Source: an uncultured Opitutia bacterium
Lineage (GTDB): Bacteria > Verrucomicrobiota > Verrucomicrobiia > Opitutales > Opitutaceae
Assembly: GCA_903840415.1 (NCBI GenBank)
Contig: CAIMFY010000110.1
Location: 1-64,000, forward strand
Reading direction: 5' to 3'
Length of the DNA: 64,000 nucleotides
The translations under genes and the position numbers were made by a program. Position 1 is the first letter of the stretch. Each line of letters starts with the position of its first letter. Of the stretch, positions 8,591-17,724 are shown piece by piece. The notes under the pieces were generated by a model, which did no database searches, had not been told where the DNA came from, and was given only the letters and a program-made list of their open reading frames with translations.

Positions 8591-8733
8591 GGGAAAGTTT
8601 CTTCGCGAGGCGGGTGGAGGACGACCTATTGCGATCCATCGCCGCTGCCGCGGTCGGAATCAGTCGCAACCAGAGTCGCCAGCAGCATCAAGATGATCAC
8701 AACGACAAGCATAAGAGGGCGACGGAAGTCCCA

Positions 8734-9345
8734 TCAGGGCTCGGACGCGGCACCGCGCACGAGGAGATCAACGATGGCCGAGAGGTGCGTCGCGGCGGAA
8801 TATTCGAGCCGGACATGGGAGCCCGTGCGGCGCAGCACGCCGGTGAAAACCATCCCGTTGAACAAATCGGCGAGCAGTTCTGGGTTCCCATCCTTCTGGA
8901 TCCGACCCTGGGAAATCGCGTGCTGCAGGCAGGCCACGAGCGCCTCGCGCAGCGGACGGAAGATGGCCTTAAACACCTGGCGTTCGTGGTCGCAGTGATG
9001 ATGGATCTCCCCGATCATCGCGCGGATCAGCGGCAGGTTGTCCCGAAGCAACTGTTCATACCGCCGCGCATGCTCGGCGAGGTCGGTGCGTAAATCGCCG
9101 GTCTCCGTCGTAGTCACGGACTGCGCGGCAGCGGTCTGCTTGCCGAAATTTTCGCCCACTACGGCCGCGAGCAGGCGCTCCTTCGAATGGAAGTGGCGGA
9201 AGAGCGTGACCTCGTTAACGCCGGCCTCGCCGGCGATAGCTCGGGTCGTCGCCCCGTTGAGCCCCTCGCGACCGTAGACCACCGCGGCCGCGGAGAGGAG
9301 CCGTCGGCGGGTTTCGGCGGGAGAGGTGGATCGCTTTGCTTGCAT
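8734..9345 (-). CDS. TetR-family repressor of the efflux operon
   Basis: From the ATG at 9345 the protein is 203 residues, the usual TetR size. Helix-turn-helix residues are at about 15-60 (TRRRLLSAAAVVYGREGLNG, then TTRAIAGEAGVNEVTLFRHF, the recognition helix region). The C-terminal part is the variable ligand and dimerisation domain. Other in-frame starts are ATG at 9363, TTG at 9381 (the only one with a good upstream Shine-Dalgarno, GGAGGAGGG) and ATG at 9438. A perfect 20-bp palindrome covers the start at 9345. It is the first gene of the tetR-tolC-hlyD-MFS series, so it very likely represses its own operon until the pump substrate binds. Confidence 0.88.
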   Translation of the reverse strand: MQAKRSTSPAETRRRLLSAAAVVYGREGLNGATTRAIAGEAGVNEVTLFRHFHSKERLLAAVVGENFGKQTAAAQSVTTTETGDLRTDLAEHARRYEQLLRDNLPLIRAMIGEIHHHCDHERQVFKAIFRPLREALVACLQHAISQGRIQKDGNPELLADLFNGMVFTGVLRRTGSHVRLEYSAATHLSAIVDLLVRGAASEP

Positions 9346-9363
9346 GCAAGTAATTACTTGCAT
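9344..9363 (-). promoter_or_regulatory. Perfect 20-bp palindrome, probable TetR operator
   Basis: ATGCAAGTAATTACTTGCAT reads the same on both strands over all 20 bases and sits exactly at the 5' end of the tetR gene, overlapping the ATG candidates at 9363 and 9345. TetR regulators typically bind such palindromes at their own promoters. No second copy is visible in front of the tolC gene, which supports a single autoregulated operon. The assignment is an inference from position and symmetry. Confidence 0.75.
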
Positions 9364-9438
9364 AGTTTTGGCGCGACACAAGCGAAAAGTCCACCCTCCT
9401 CCAAGAGGATCCTTAGATGGAGACTCGGGTTCATTCAA

Positions 9439-9789
9439 ATGCTTGGGCCAATTTTCCTCCCAGTTTCAACAATTGTGCCCCACGGGATCGCCGCAACTCT
9501 CCGAGAAAATGCCCTTTTCTGCGCCCTGCTGATGGAGACGTTGGCCCCCTCTATCGGGATCGAGCCTCGAATGGCTTACACGGCGGGACTGCTCCGGTCT
9601 ATCGGCCGGGTCTTGTTGGATCTGGCCGCTCAGCAGGATTTGCGGAAAATGGAGATTCCGGCGCTGCCGCTCGACAACTTGATTGCTTGGGAACGTGGTC
9701 TCTTCTGCGGTCCGGCGTCAGAATTTTCTGAGCGACTTCTCGGTCGGTCGTGGGTAAGTTTCGATCTGCCACCGAATGGGTCTCGATGA
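9439..9789 (+). pseudogene. Truncated HDOD-domain protein
   Basis: The frame encodes about 116 residues resembling the middle of an HDOD domain. HGIAATLRENALFCALLMET and MAYTAGLLRSIGRVLLDLA match the family pattern in which the second normally reads AFTAGLLHDIGK or similar. LIAWERGLF followed by a broken Trp-x-x-x-x-x-Pro end completes the match. The N-terminal third of the domain and everything after it are missing, and HDOD proteins are normally 270 residues or more. The fragment ends at a TGA that overlaps the next start. I read it as a gene remnant, though a mini-protein cannot be excluded. Confidence 0.5.
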
Positions 9790-10325
9790 AAACCGCGCAT
9801 ATTGTTTCTGGACTCTTACTCGCGGCAGGGATCAATCTGCTGGTTGGGGCGCCTGCTCAAGACGTGCAGATTACCGCACCAGCGCGAAAAGTTTCGCCGT
9901 CACTAACGGACAAGAGCGGAGGTCCAGCTCCGGTGGGGCCCGCATACGACAGTTCCCGCCACGGTGGTCTCGAAGACACGGTGGAAATCGTCAGCGTGAC
10001 GGAGCAAAAGCCCGATCCCAGCGGGCGCCGCAAGGTGACAATCCGGGTGCACTACGCTCTCATCCATTATCCGAAAGGTGTCCTGAGCCTCGGTTTTAAT
10101 CTGAAATCTGCGACCCAGTTTGTCCGCGTGACCGACCAGCCCGTGATGGCGGGTTCCGAGGATATCGAGCTTTCCGCCGCCATAGTGCCAGTGACGTGGC
10201 CCAAGGATCAACCGTTCAAGCTTTCTGTCAGCCTCTCCGCTGAGCCGCATCCCAATCAATGGTCGTTGCTCGCGGCGGTAACCCAAGCCATGACACGCCC
10301 CGCCGCGCCCTCAGCGACGCATTGA
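9786..10325 (+). CDS. Exported protein of unknown function
   Basis: The ATG at 9786 gives 179 residues starting with a signal peptide (KTAHIVSGLLLAAGINLLVG). The mature part reads as beta-rich (VTIRVHYALIHYPKGVLSLG, VTWPKDQPFKLSVSLSAEP) and may fold as an immunoglobulin-like sandwich. I do not recognise the family. The in-frame upstream start at 9750 is disfavoured because it adds charged residues before the signal. The start overlaps the stop of the HDOD remnant. Confidence 0.65.
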   Translation: MKTAHIVSGLLLAAGINLLVGAPAQDVQITAPARKVSPSLTDKSGGPAPVGPAYDSSRHGGLEDTVEIVSVTEQKPDPSGRRKVTIRVHYALIHYPKGVLSLGFNLKSATQFVRVTDQPVMAGSEDIELSAAIVPVTWPKDQPFKLSVSLSAEPHPNQWSLLAAVTQAMTRPAAPSATH

Positions 10326-10606
10326 TATAGCGGCCTGCGATCGTGGCTCCGTTGATCTTTGGGGCGCTCAAAGCGATCGATTTTTTCGTTGGGCTAGAGT
10401 TCCTCGTTCATGCGCAAGGTGTCCGATTTTCTGGAGCCGGATCCGGTTTGGCGTGAAGAGATGTTGCGGAAAGATAATCCCGGATTTGCACATTCTGCCT
10501 TCGTGCGGGCTCGGTCTAGGTATTCTCAGCCGTTGCGGACCGGGTGGCGGTCGCACTAGAAATTAGGGCGAAAATGAAACGAACTGTTCGGTCCTGATCG
10601 TCTGCC

Positions 10607-11530
10607 ATGAGTCAAATCGATCCCAAGCTCAAAGACCTGCTGCTGCGCGAGGCGCATCTGCGGCTTAGCCGTGAAAAGCTGACGCCGGTCTGGGCAGAGA
10701 AGGAGGCGGAGTTGCGCGCCATCCAGGCGACGAAGCCGACGTTCTGGCCGGTTTTTTCGCGACGAAAACGCGCGGACGGTGAGGCACGGCTCGGCGAGGT
10801 CCAGCAGACCTTGGGCGTGCTCCGCGAGGGCGTGCGAGTGCTCGACCGGATCGAGCCGCAGATCAAAAAGCAAATCACCGAGGAGATCGGAAACCTCCTG
10901 CGCGCCGATCATCCGGAATACGTGGAGGCGCTGGCGGCGCTGCGGCAGAAGGACGACTGGGTGCGGTGCGTTGCGCGATTTGGCGAAAAGATCCACGATT
11001 TCGCGAGCCAGCTGGGCAACGTCCGCAATCTCGCCTGCTCGAGCAATGCGCGCAAATCGAACGCTTACTCGCAGAATGCAGGGCAGGCGTTTCAACTTGC
11101 GATTGAGGCGGCGCAGAAGGTCGAGGACGAGGTGGCGTTTGCCAACCGGATCTCGGATGCGCGGGCGCGGATCTTTGTCGCGCACGGTTTCAAATCCCGG
11201 CCGCTGCCGAAGCTGGACCCAACGGGGTTTGCGGCGTGGGTGGCTCGCATCCGGGCGCTGCCGTTGGCCGAAGCGCAGTTGCAGTTCGATCAGCTGTTCG
11301 AGCAAACCAAGAAGCTTTACGACGCCGGTATTTCGGAATTGCGCTCGCTCGCCGAAGCCGCTGACGCGCAGCAAACCGGGGAGGTGCACGGCGCGTTGTT
11401 CATCAAGTGGCAGCAGTTTCGCGCGCAGGTCGCGCCGGAGATCTTTCCGGGTGACACGGAGCGGATCATCGAGGAAACCGAGCGCATGCTGGCCGACTCC
11501 GCGGACGTCCCGGCGTCGGTTTCGGCCTGA
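10607..11530 (+). CDS. Hypothetical coiled-coil protein
   Basis: This 307-residue soluble protein consists almost entirely of helix-forming residues, with heptad-like stretches at about 10-45 (LLLREAHLRLSREKLTPVW) and 60-100 (LGEVQQTLGVLREGVRVLDR). It has no signal peptide, membrane segment or catalytic motif that I recognise. Codon use is like the neighbouring genes. The gene stands alone on its strand, with about 280 non-coding bases in front of it. Confidence 0.7.
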   Translation: MSQIDPKLKDLLLREAHLRLSREKLTPVWAEKEAELRAIQATKPTFWPVFSRRKRADGEARLGEVQQTLGVLREGVRVLDRIEPQIKKQITEEIGNLLRADHPEYVEALAALRQKDDWVRCVARFGEKIHDFASQLGNVRNLACSSNARKSNAYSQNAGQAFQLAIEAAQKVEDEVAFANRISDARARIFVAHGFKSRPLPKLDPTGFAAWVARIRALPLAEAQLQFDQLFEQTKKLYDAGISELRSLAEAADAQQTGEVHGALFIKWQQFRAQVAPEIFPGDTERIIEETERMLADSADVPASVSA

Positions 11531-11533
11531 GGC

Positions 11534-11734
11534 TTACTCCCGGTTGCCGCCGAAAATCGCCGGGTGCAGTTCGAGGCGGGCAAGCCAAAAACCGGGCGCG
11601 TGATCGACGCGGTCGTTGTAGTCCGCCACCAGCGCGTTGTAGTGGCGGACGATCGCGATTTCGATGAGGCGGGAGTGCTCGCGTTGTTTTTCGAGTTCGA
11701 CGAGCAGCGCGCCGGCGGCTGCACATTGCGCACC
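11534..11734 (-). pseudogene. C-terminal remnant of a helical protein
   Basis: On the minus strand a frame runs from just below a TAA (11735-11737) to a TAA at 11534-11536 and encodes a clearly protein-like sequence (LLVELEKQREHSRLIEIAIV followed by RHYNALVADYNDRVDHAPG). It resembles the end of LemA-like helical proteins (RHYNALVADYN), but the match is short. There is no start codon. The frame is broken where the upstream part should join. This is a decayed gene end between two intact genes. Confidence 0.4.
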
Positions 11735-11757
11735 TTACCAAGTCGCGCCAGTCGTGA

Positions 11758-13512
11758 TCAAAAGAAGGTGTTAAACGGTGCGCGGTTGTCGCGGGCGAAC
11801 GGATCGCCGATCGTCAATGTGGGCGAGGAAGTGTAACCCGTGCCGGCATTGGTGATCGTGACACCAGTAACGACCCCGTTACTCACTGTCACGGTTCCCG
11901 CCGCTCCGGTGCCCCCGCCGCCGGTGAACTTTACCGGAGACGTTGAAGTATAATTTGTGCCGCCGTAAACGATGCTAACTCCAGTCACCGCTCCGCTGCT
12001 AACCGCGACAGTTCCGGTGGCGCCACTGCCTGCGTAGGGGGATTTCTTTAGCTCTGCCCAAGCGGCAAGCACGAGGGTGGAAACCGCCAAGCTGTTTTTG
12101 TCGCCGTTCGGGTCGCTGGCGATGTTGGCTAGTTGGGTGTCGTAGTGGCACTTGGCGTTGCCCGTGAGCTTGAGGGTATTGCAGATCACCGAACCGTGGA
12201 TTTCATCGTCGTCGCATTCGACGGCAGCATTCGGGCAGTAGAGCGCGACCTTATGGCTGGCCCCGCCGCAGCTTAATTTCACGGATTGAGTCTGGTTGGA
12301 GGTGCAGGTGCCCCAAATCGTCGCATTGCTGGGTGTGCCTGTGAGATTATTGAACCCGCCACCTTCCATGTCGATATTGTGGCTGGTATAGAGGCTCAGA
12401 TGCGCGTTGAGGTTAGTGCAGTTGAGCGCGTTGTTGCCCCAACCATAGTGGTTCCCGTTGCCGCCATTTCCGTTACCTTGTTGGTTTCCGTTCCCATTAC
12501 TCTGGCCGAAGTTGTTTTGGTTCGAATTCGCGCTGGTGCCGATTATGAGTTGGGCGTTATCCGAGCAGTTCACATCACCATCGGAAATGAGATCTACCAG
12601 ATCGTTGACGTAAATGGCCTCATTGTTGTGCAGGTCGACGCCCGAGCAGTGGTAACGATAGCGTCCCGTGGTGGCGTCAGGATGATCGCCTGTGCGAGGG
12701 AGCGTGACCGCTGAATTGATGTGATTTAGCTCGATTGGGGTGCTCGAGGGAGGCGTGGAATTAGTGAGATTGACGCTGTAGTCGGTGCGCACGCGCGTGG
12801 CGTCGACACTCGTGCCGCTCGGGGTCGTGGCCCCACGCACACTGCAACTGGAGGGCCAGGTGGAATCTGATCGGTGCGTGGCGTAACCATAGACGCTGCC
12901 AGTGCCGCTGCAGGCCACGCTGACCGCACAAATGCTACCGCGGTCGGTGCGATTCGTCGACGTGTTGTAGGGACCCTTGGTGGAATCGAAGCCGTCGATG
13001 ACGTTGTTGCCGGTCATGGTGACGCCGCCTTTGGCGACCACACCACCCGACCAAACCTGACGCTTCGTGCCGGAAATGCGGATCTGTTTCACGATCGGGT
13101 TCTGGCTGGGAAGGGTGACGACGCTGGCAGCGGTGAGCACGGGCGTCGCGGTGTTGGCCCCGTCGATGCGGAGATACATCGCGCCGGTCGCCTGTTGGAA
13201 GGTGAAGCCGCTGGTGATCGATTTGACGAGAGCGGTGGCCGAATCAGCCGGGACTGTCCAGCCGTTGGCGGTGGAGGCGTTGCCGCTGTTGAGCGAATAT
13301 ATCGCTTCCTCGATAGCCCCCTCAGCGAGATTGAGGGCAACGGCATCGTAGAAGGAACGCGTGGCCATCTTCGCCTCCTGCGAGGAGCGATAGAGAAAGC
13401 CAGCGGCGATGACAGAGGTGACGGCCGCGAGCACGAGCACACTGATGATCGCGCTACCGCGATCAGTGCGTCGTGGATTTGGCCCGCATGGTGAATTGAG
13501 CGGAGATGACAT
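11758..13512 (-). CDS. PilX-like minor pseudopilin or pilus-assembly protein
   Basis: The product has 584 residues. The N-terminus carries a basic stretch, then RGSAIISVLVLAAVTSVIAAG, a membrane helix as in PilX N-terminal domains, and a long helix (AVALNLAEGAIEEAIYSLNS). The central region is rich in Ser, Thr and Asn and holds a glycine-asparagine stretch near residues 340-370 (for example GQSNGNGNQQGNGN). The C-terminus (about 505-570) has two repeats of the type GTVTVSNGVVTGVTITNAGT followed by GYTS, seen in phage tail and adhesin proteins. It overlaps the upstream PilW-like gene by 50 bases, indicating coupled translation. The role, as part of a type IV pilus or secretion pseudopilus tip, is inferred. 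Confidence 0.7.
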   Translation of the reverse strand: MSSPLNSPCGPNPRRTDRGSAIISVLVLAAVTSVIAAGFLYRSSQEAKMATRSFYDAVALNLAEGAIEEAIYSLNSGNASTANGWTVPADSATALVKSITSGFTFQQATGAMYLRIDGANTATPVLTAASVVTLPSQNPIVKQIRISGTKRQVWSGGVVAKGGVTMTGNNVIDGFDSTKGPYNTSTNRTDRGSICAVSVACSGTGSVYGYATHRSDSTWPSSCSVRGATTPSGTSVDATRVRTDYSVNLTNSTPPSSTPIELNHINSAVTLPRTGDHPDATTGRYRYHCSGVDLHNNEAIYVNDLVDLISDGDVNCSDNAQLIIGTSANSNQNNFGQSNGNGNQQGNGNGGNGNHYGWGNNALNCTNLNAHLSLYTSHNIDMEGGGFNNLTGTPSNATIWGTCTSNQTQSVKLSCGGASHKVALYCPNAAVECDDDEIHGSVICNTLKLTGNAKCHYDTQLANIASDPNGDKNSLAVSTLVLAAWAELKKSPYAGSGATGTVAVSSGAVTGVSIVYGGTNYTSTSPVKFTGGGGTGAAGTVTVSNGVVTGVTITNAGTGYTSSPTLTIGDPFARDNRAPFNTFF

Positions 13513-14014
13513 ATTCGGAGGTGATGGTTGAGGCGACCAGCCGGAGCATACGAAGGCTCAGCTGGACTTGTTTGACTTGCACGAGACTGGTGGTCGGCGA
13601 GCTGTTTCCGTCGTAGTAGTAAAACGCGAACGTTTGCACGTCGCGGGCGAAAGTCTGTGTGCCGGTGCTATCCTGACGCTTGACCGTGCCGGACACTGGG
13701 TCGAAATTCCAGACGACGTCTTGGGTCGCGCTCGCATCGGGGACAGTGGGCACGAGGACGTCGATGTTGCTGGAGGTGAAATTCACGACATCAGTGGCAG
13801 AGCGCATGTCCTGGCCGAGTTGTTCGAGGAGCTTGCGCGCTTGGGCGTTCATGTCGCCGTAGTTGGTGAGCGAGCGGTCGCCGCGGGCGATGAAGACATA
13901 CGAGGTGAGCAACGCCAACGTGAGCAGCATCACGAGCGTGAGCGAAATCATCAGCTCAAGCAGAGAGAAACCGGCGATTGGCCGATGGGGATGACTATGG
14001 AGCCCAGCCTGCAA
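13463..14014 (-). CDS. PilW-like prepilin
   Basis: The product has 183 residues. The type III prepilin signal PIAGFSLLELMISLTLVML places the processing site after the Gly of AGFSLLE (about residue 15), and the Glu at mature position 5 needed for pilin assembly is present. The C-terminal domain is beta-rich. The length and its position between PilV-like and PilX-like genes fit PilW, a minor pilin that primes pilus assembly. It overlaps the upstream gene by 20 bases and the downstream gene by 50. Confidence 0.85.
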   Translation of the reverse strand: MQAGLHSHPHRPIAGFSLLELMISLTLVMLLTLALLTSYVFIARGDRSLTNYGDMNAQARKLLEQLGQDMRSATDVVNFTSSNIDVLVPTVPDASATQDVVWNFDPVSGTVKRQDSTGTQTFARDVQTFAFYYYDGNSSPTTSLVQVKQVQLSLRMLRLVASTITSEYVISAQFTMRAKSTTH

Positions 14015-14513
14015 AGTAGTAGTCGCTCAGACCTTTTTCACCGAACCGGGTGATCAGGTTGCGCTGGTAGGAGGTTCCAGCCTCGCTCCACGTGACCGTG
14101 AGCGTGACCGAGATTTCACCGAGTTGTGGCGCCGCCGAGGCGACGAGGGTGGTGAAGTTACCCGAGATGGCGAACCCTTGCGTGAAATTCGACGCAAAGC
14201 CCTCGGTCGAGAGCTTGGAGGAGAAGTCCACGGGCTGCGTCTGCGCAGCGTAAGTTTGAAGGGTCGCGAAACTTTTCAACCGCAGATCCTCCATCACCGA
14301 CTGGACGACTTGGCCGGCAAGCGTGACCATGCGGGCGTGGCGGGTGAACCCATAGGCCCGAGAGAGGGCGGTGAGGCTGCCCATGATCACGAAGCCAAGC
14401 ACCACCGCGGCGATCATCACTTCGGCCATCGTCATGCCGCGGCTACGATGCCGCCCGACTCCTGAGGAGTAGCTGAGCGACGTGGCGTCGAATTGGAGAG
14501 CGGTGGTGTTCAC
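13995..14513 (-). CDS. PilV-like prepilin
   Basis: The product has 172 residues, the first gene of the overlapping trio on this strand. The cleavage motif is RGMTMAEVMIAAVVLGFVIM, with the cut after Gly and a Glu at mature position 5. The hydrophobic N-terminal helix is followed by a small beta-rich domain. Order and overlaps suggest minor pseudopilins made together. The peptidase PilD/GspO and the pilus ATPase are not in the window. Confidence 0.8.
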   Translation of the reverse strand: MNTTALQFDATSLSYSSGVGRHRSRGMTMAEVMIAAVVLGFVIMGSLTALSRAYGFTRHARMVTLAGQVVQSVMEDLRLKSFATLQTYAAQTQPVDFSSKLSTEGFASNFTQGFAISGNFTTLVASAAPQLGEISVTLTVTWSEAGTSYQRNLITRFGEKGLSDYYFAGWAP

Positions 14514-14716
14514 GATTCTGTAATAGAGGTGATAAGAGAATCCGGTGGCGTCGAATCTGGATACTACTCCGCGGGCTGCGTAGTTCCGCTGCTAACCCGC
14601 TGCGGGCAACACGGAGGCAGCCCACCGTGCTTTGCGAAGGTGCGGCGACGTAAGTCTAGGTGGTATCGCGAATTTGTTTGAGTGGGCCTGAGGTTGACCG
14701 TCGTAATGATTGGGCT

Positions 14717-16156
14717 GTGAGCGATCCGCCGAGGAAAAAAAATCCGTGGGCCAAATTCCTCGCCAAGCAAGGTGTGGCGCCGCCGCCGTCCGAGCCGTCG
14801 GGCGGCACTACTCCTCCCAAGGCAGATTATGTTGAGCTTCCGCGGGCGGTCGATCCAGCTAATCCACCTGTAGCGCGACCTGCGAAGCCGGCCAATCCGT
14901 GGGCCAAGGCGCTCGCCCGGCAAGGCGTAAAGCTTCCATCGTCCGAGCACTCGGCCTTGCCCGCATCAGCGGAGACACCGCTGTCTGGTCCGCCTGTTCC
15001 GTTCCCGCGCGGAGAGTCTCCGGTGCGACCTAGTCTACCACCAGTCGCGGCGAAGTCATCAGCCGTGCAGTCGCCGCTCGCAGCCACCGGTGTGCCGGTT
15101 GACGCCCCCACGTCTTGGGGCCGTGCGAGCAGTCGCACTCATCAGGTCTCGGATGAAATGGCGGCTGCGCTCAAAAAATTGGCAGCGGAGTATGCGCCGT
15201 TGCCAATCACCGATGCGCCTTTTGTCAGTGCCAAGGAAAAGTTGCTGGAGGCGCGGGAGCAGCAACGCCTCCGGCGCTGGTGGCTGGCGAAGCTAGGGGC
15301 CGTCGTTGTCGGTGCCATCGTGGCGCTCTATTTATTCGTGTCATTTGCGCTGTTTCGTTTCCCGTCGGATGAGGCATTGGCCGATCAGGCGCAGAAGACG
15401 GCTCGAGCAGTCTTGCCGCTTTATTCGAGCAACGATCAACCACTCCAGATTGACCAAGCGGTGGCAGTGCTGAGTGACGTCTTCGATTCGCACGACATTC
15501 GCTACCATGCCGAGATCACGCTGCGGCTACGCGAACCTCTTTACGGTCTCGCCACGACCAACGGCACTTTGGTTTATCGGATGATGCAGGAGAGTCTGCG
15601 TCTGACGCGGGAGCAGGAAATAAATCTCAATCTCTTCCCCTCGAACGATGGTCCGCAGCCTCCTGACCTTCCGCAGCTCATCCAACTCCTGCATCCGGCC
15701 GGCTCACCGCTGGTCGTACGCGTGCCGTTTGAGGCCAAAAAATTTGGCTGGAAGTGGCGGATTGCGCCCGCCCAGCTCGCGAACCGCGTAGCAAAGAATT
15801 TCTTCGAGGGTGCACCGCTCAACCATTTCAATGATGCGCCGTATTTTATTTTTGGCATCCCTGAAACCATGGCGGATGTCCGCGAACGCACCAGTCAGGC
15901 CCGCGCTTACATCGTGGCGATCTCAAAGGAAATTCAGCGGCGCACCGCGGGAGGGACGGCCGCGGCCGATCTGCCTGTGGTCGGGATGACTCCCGAGGCA
16001 AGCTCCGATCCCGGCGCCGGCTCCGGCGCGGCTGCCGCATTTCCTCCAGTCCCGTCTGATGCGGCTCCCAATTCGGTCCTACTCCCCGGTGTCCGGCGAC
16101 CATTCGATCCGAACAAGCCAGCGGTTGCACCCGAGAAACCGACAAAGCCAAATTAG
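14717..16156 (+). CDS. Single-pass membrane protein of unknown function
   Basis: I choose the GTG at 14717 (479 residues), because the upstream in-frame start at 14660 adds nothing conserved. The N-terminal 140 residues are rich in Pro, Ala and Ser and contain the repeated motif NPWAKFLAKQGV and NPWAKALARQGV. A membrane helix follows (LGAVVVGAIVALYLFVSFAL, about residues 195-215). The second half has no motif I recognise and ends in a Pro-rich tail. The NPWAK repeats before the helix may be a protein-binding site on the cytoplasmic side. The gene diverges from the pseudopilin trio. Confidence 0.65.
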   Translation: MSDPPRKKNPWAKFLAKQGVAPPPSEPSGGTTPPKADYVELPRAVDPANPPVARPAKPANPWAKALARQGVKLPSSEHSALPASAETPLSGPPVPFPRGESPVRPSLPPVAAKSSAVQSPLAATGVPVDAPTSWGRASSRTHQVSDEMAAALKKLAAEYAPLPITDAPFVSAKEKLLEAREQQRLRRWWLAKLGAVVVGAIVALYLFVSFALFRFPSDEALADQAQKTARAVLPLYSSNDQPLQIDQAVAVLSDVFDSHDIRYHAEITLRLREPLYGLATTNGTLVYRMMQESLRLTREQEINLNLFPSNDGPQPPDLPQLIQLLHPAGSPLVVRVPFEAKKFGWKWRIAPAQLANRVAKNFFEGAPLNHFNDAPYFIFGIPETMADVRERTSQARAYIVAISKEIQRRTAGGTAAADLPVVGMTPEASSDPGAGSGAAAAFPPVPSDAAPNSVLLPGVRRPFDPNKPAVAPEKPTKPN

Positions 16157-16298
16157 TCGCCGCGTAGTCCACGCTGACTTGGCCTCTCTGCACCCGTGCG
16201 GTGAACTTGCAGTGTGTGGACCGGACTTGGCGCGCGCCGTAACTGGCGTCTGTTGTCTTCAAGCTTGGCGACCACGGTTCTGGAGGTATCAACATCCC

Positions 16299-17633
16299 AT
16301 GGCTTCCCCCCATTCGGCTTCTGCCGCGCCCGCGCCCAAGGCGTGGTGGCGGCTTTCCCTCAGTCAGCAAATCCTGCTCGGCCTTGTGGTCGGCGCTTTT
16401 TTGGGTTGGTGGCTCAATGGGCTCCCCGCCGCGGGCAAGGCGACATGGGTCGATTGGCTCATCCTGCTCCGTGACACGTTTCTCCACCTCATCAAGGCGA
16501 TGATCGCGCCGTTGGTCTTCGCCAGCGTCGTGCAGGGGATCGCGGGGACCGGCGACATGAAGAAGGTGGGCCGAATTGGCGCCAAGGCGCTGCTCTATTT
16601 TGAGATCGTCACGACCGCGGCGCTCGCGGTCGGGCTCCTCGTCGTCAACTTTACCAAACCGGGCGTCGGCGTGAAGCTGACGGCCAGCGCCGGCGCGCTC
16701 GGGGCCGCGGTGCAGACGAAACCGCTCACGTTCTTCGAGACGGTGCTGCACGCGTTTCCCACGAGCATCATCGATGCGATGGCGAAGAACGACGTGCTCC
16801 AAGTCGTAATCTTCGCGTGCCTCTTTGCGATGGCCGTCATTGCCGCGGGCGAGCGGGGCAAGCCTATCCTCGTGTTCTGCGATTCGCTTACGCAGGTGAT
16901 GTTTCAGTTCGCGGGCATCATTATGAAATTTGCGCCCTTCGGCGTCGGCGGCGCGATCGCCGTCACGGTCGGCGCGCAGGGTCCCGAGGCGTTGCTGAAT
17001 TTGGCGAAGCTGGTCCTCTCGCTTTATGCGGCGCTAGTGATCTTCGTGGTGTTCGTGCTCGGCACGGTGATCGTGATTGCGCGGGTGCCGCTGATGGCGT
17101 TCTTCCGCGCGGTGCGCGAGCCGTTCACAATCGCGTTCTCAACGGCTAACAGCGAGGCGGCTTTGCCGAAGGCGTTTGCGCTAATGGAAAAACTTGGGGT
17201 GCCGCCAGGCATCGTCGCCTTCGTGCTGCCGGCTGGCTACACGTTCAACCTCGACGGCTCCACGCTTTATCTCGCGATGGCCTCGGTCTTCGTCGCGCAG
17301 GCGTCGGAGACGGTGACCGGCATCCATATGGGCGTCGGCCAGCAAATCACAATGATGCTCACGCTCATGCTCACGTCGAAGGGCGTGGCCGCCGTGCCGC
17401 GCGCCTCGCTCGTCGTGCTCATCGCCGCGCTGCAAAGTTTCAATCTTCCCCTTGAAGGCGCTGCGATGATCCTGGGCGTCGATGCGCTGATGGACATGGC
17501 CCGCACTTCGGTGAACGTCGTCGGCAACTGCCTCGCGAGCGTGGTGGTCGCGCGCTGGGAGGGCGAGTTCGACGATGCGAAGGCGCAGGCGAATTTCGGC
17601 ACGCCCGCCGCCGCGCTCAGGGCTGACGAGTAG
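16299..17633 (+). CDS. Dicarboxylate/amino-acid:cation symporter (DAACS family)
   Basis: The product has 444 residues from the ATG at 16299, with GGAGGT 11 bases upstream. The family motifs are clear: AFSTANSEAALPKAF (serine-rich reentrant loop 1), LPAGYTFNLDGSTLYL with the NLDG Asn-Asp pair in helix 7, and TSKGVAAVPRASLVVLIA (reentrant loop 2). About eight membrane helices are visible. It imports C4-dicarboxylates, glutamate or aspartate with Na+ or H+ across the inner membrane. The sequence does not settle the substrate. The following TIR gene starts 91 bases downstream. Confidence 0.92.
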   Translation: MASPHSASAAPAPKAWWRLSLSQQILLGLVVGAFLGWWLNGLPAAGKATWVDWLILLRDTFLHLIKAMIAPLVFASVVQGIAGTGDMKKVGRIGAKALLYFEIVTTAALAVGLLVVNFTKPGVGVKLTASAGALGAAVQTKPLTFFETVLHAFPTSIIDAMAKNDVLQVVIFACLFAMAVIAAGERGKPILVFCDSLTQVMFQFAGIIMKFAPFGVGGAIAVTVGAQGPEALLNLAKLVLSLYAALVIFVVFVLGTVIVIARVPLMAFFRAVREPFTIAFSTANSEAALPKAFALMEKLGVPPGIVAFVLPAGYTFNLDGSTLYLAMASVFVAQASETVTGIHMGVGQQITMMLTLMLTSKGVAAVPRASLVVLIAALQSFNLPLEGAAMILGVDALMDMARTSVNVVGNCLASVVVARWEGEFDDAKAQANFGTPAAALRADE

Positions 17634-17724
17634 CGGTTGCCCTCGGCCCGGTGCACCCGGCGGCGCGTTTCTCCTCGTCAGCCTGCCGGGTGATGGTCAC
17701 TCATTGTCGCGTCGTTCCCCGACT

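Noticed and set aside
11534-11734. Remnant considered as a LemA gene end
   Set aside because: The match is limited to a short helical stretch, and an intact LemA gene lies elsewhere (27668-28297), so a family assignment is not supported.
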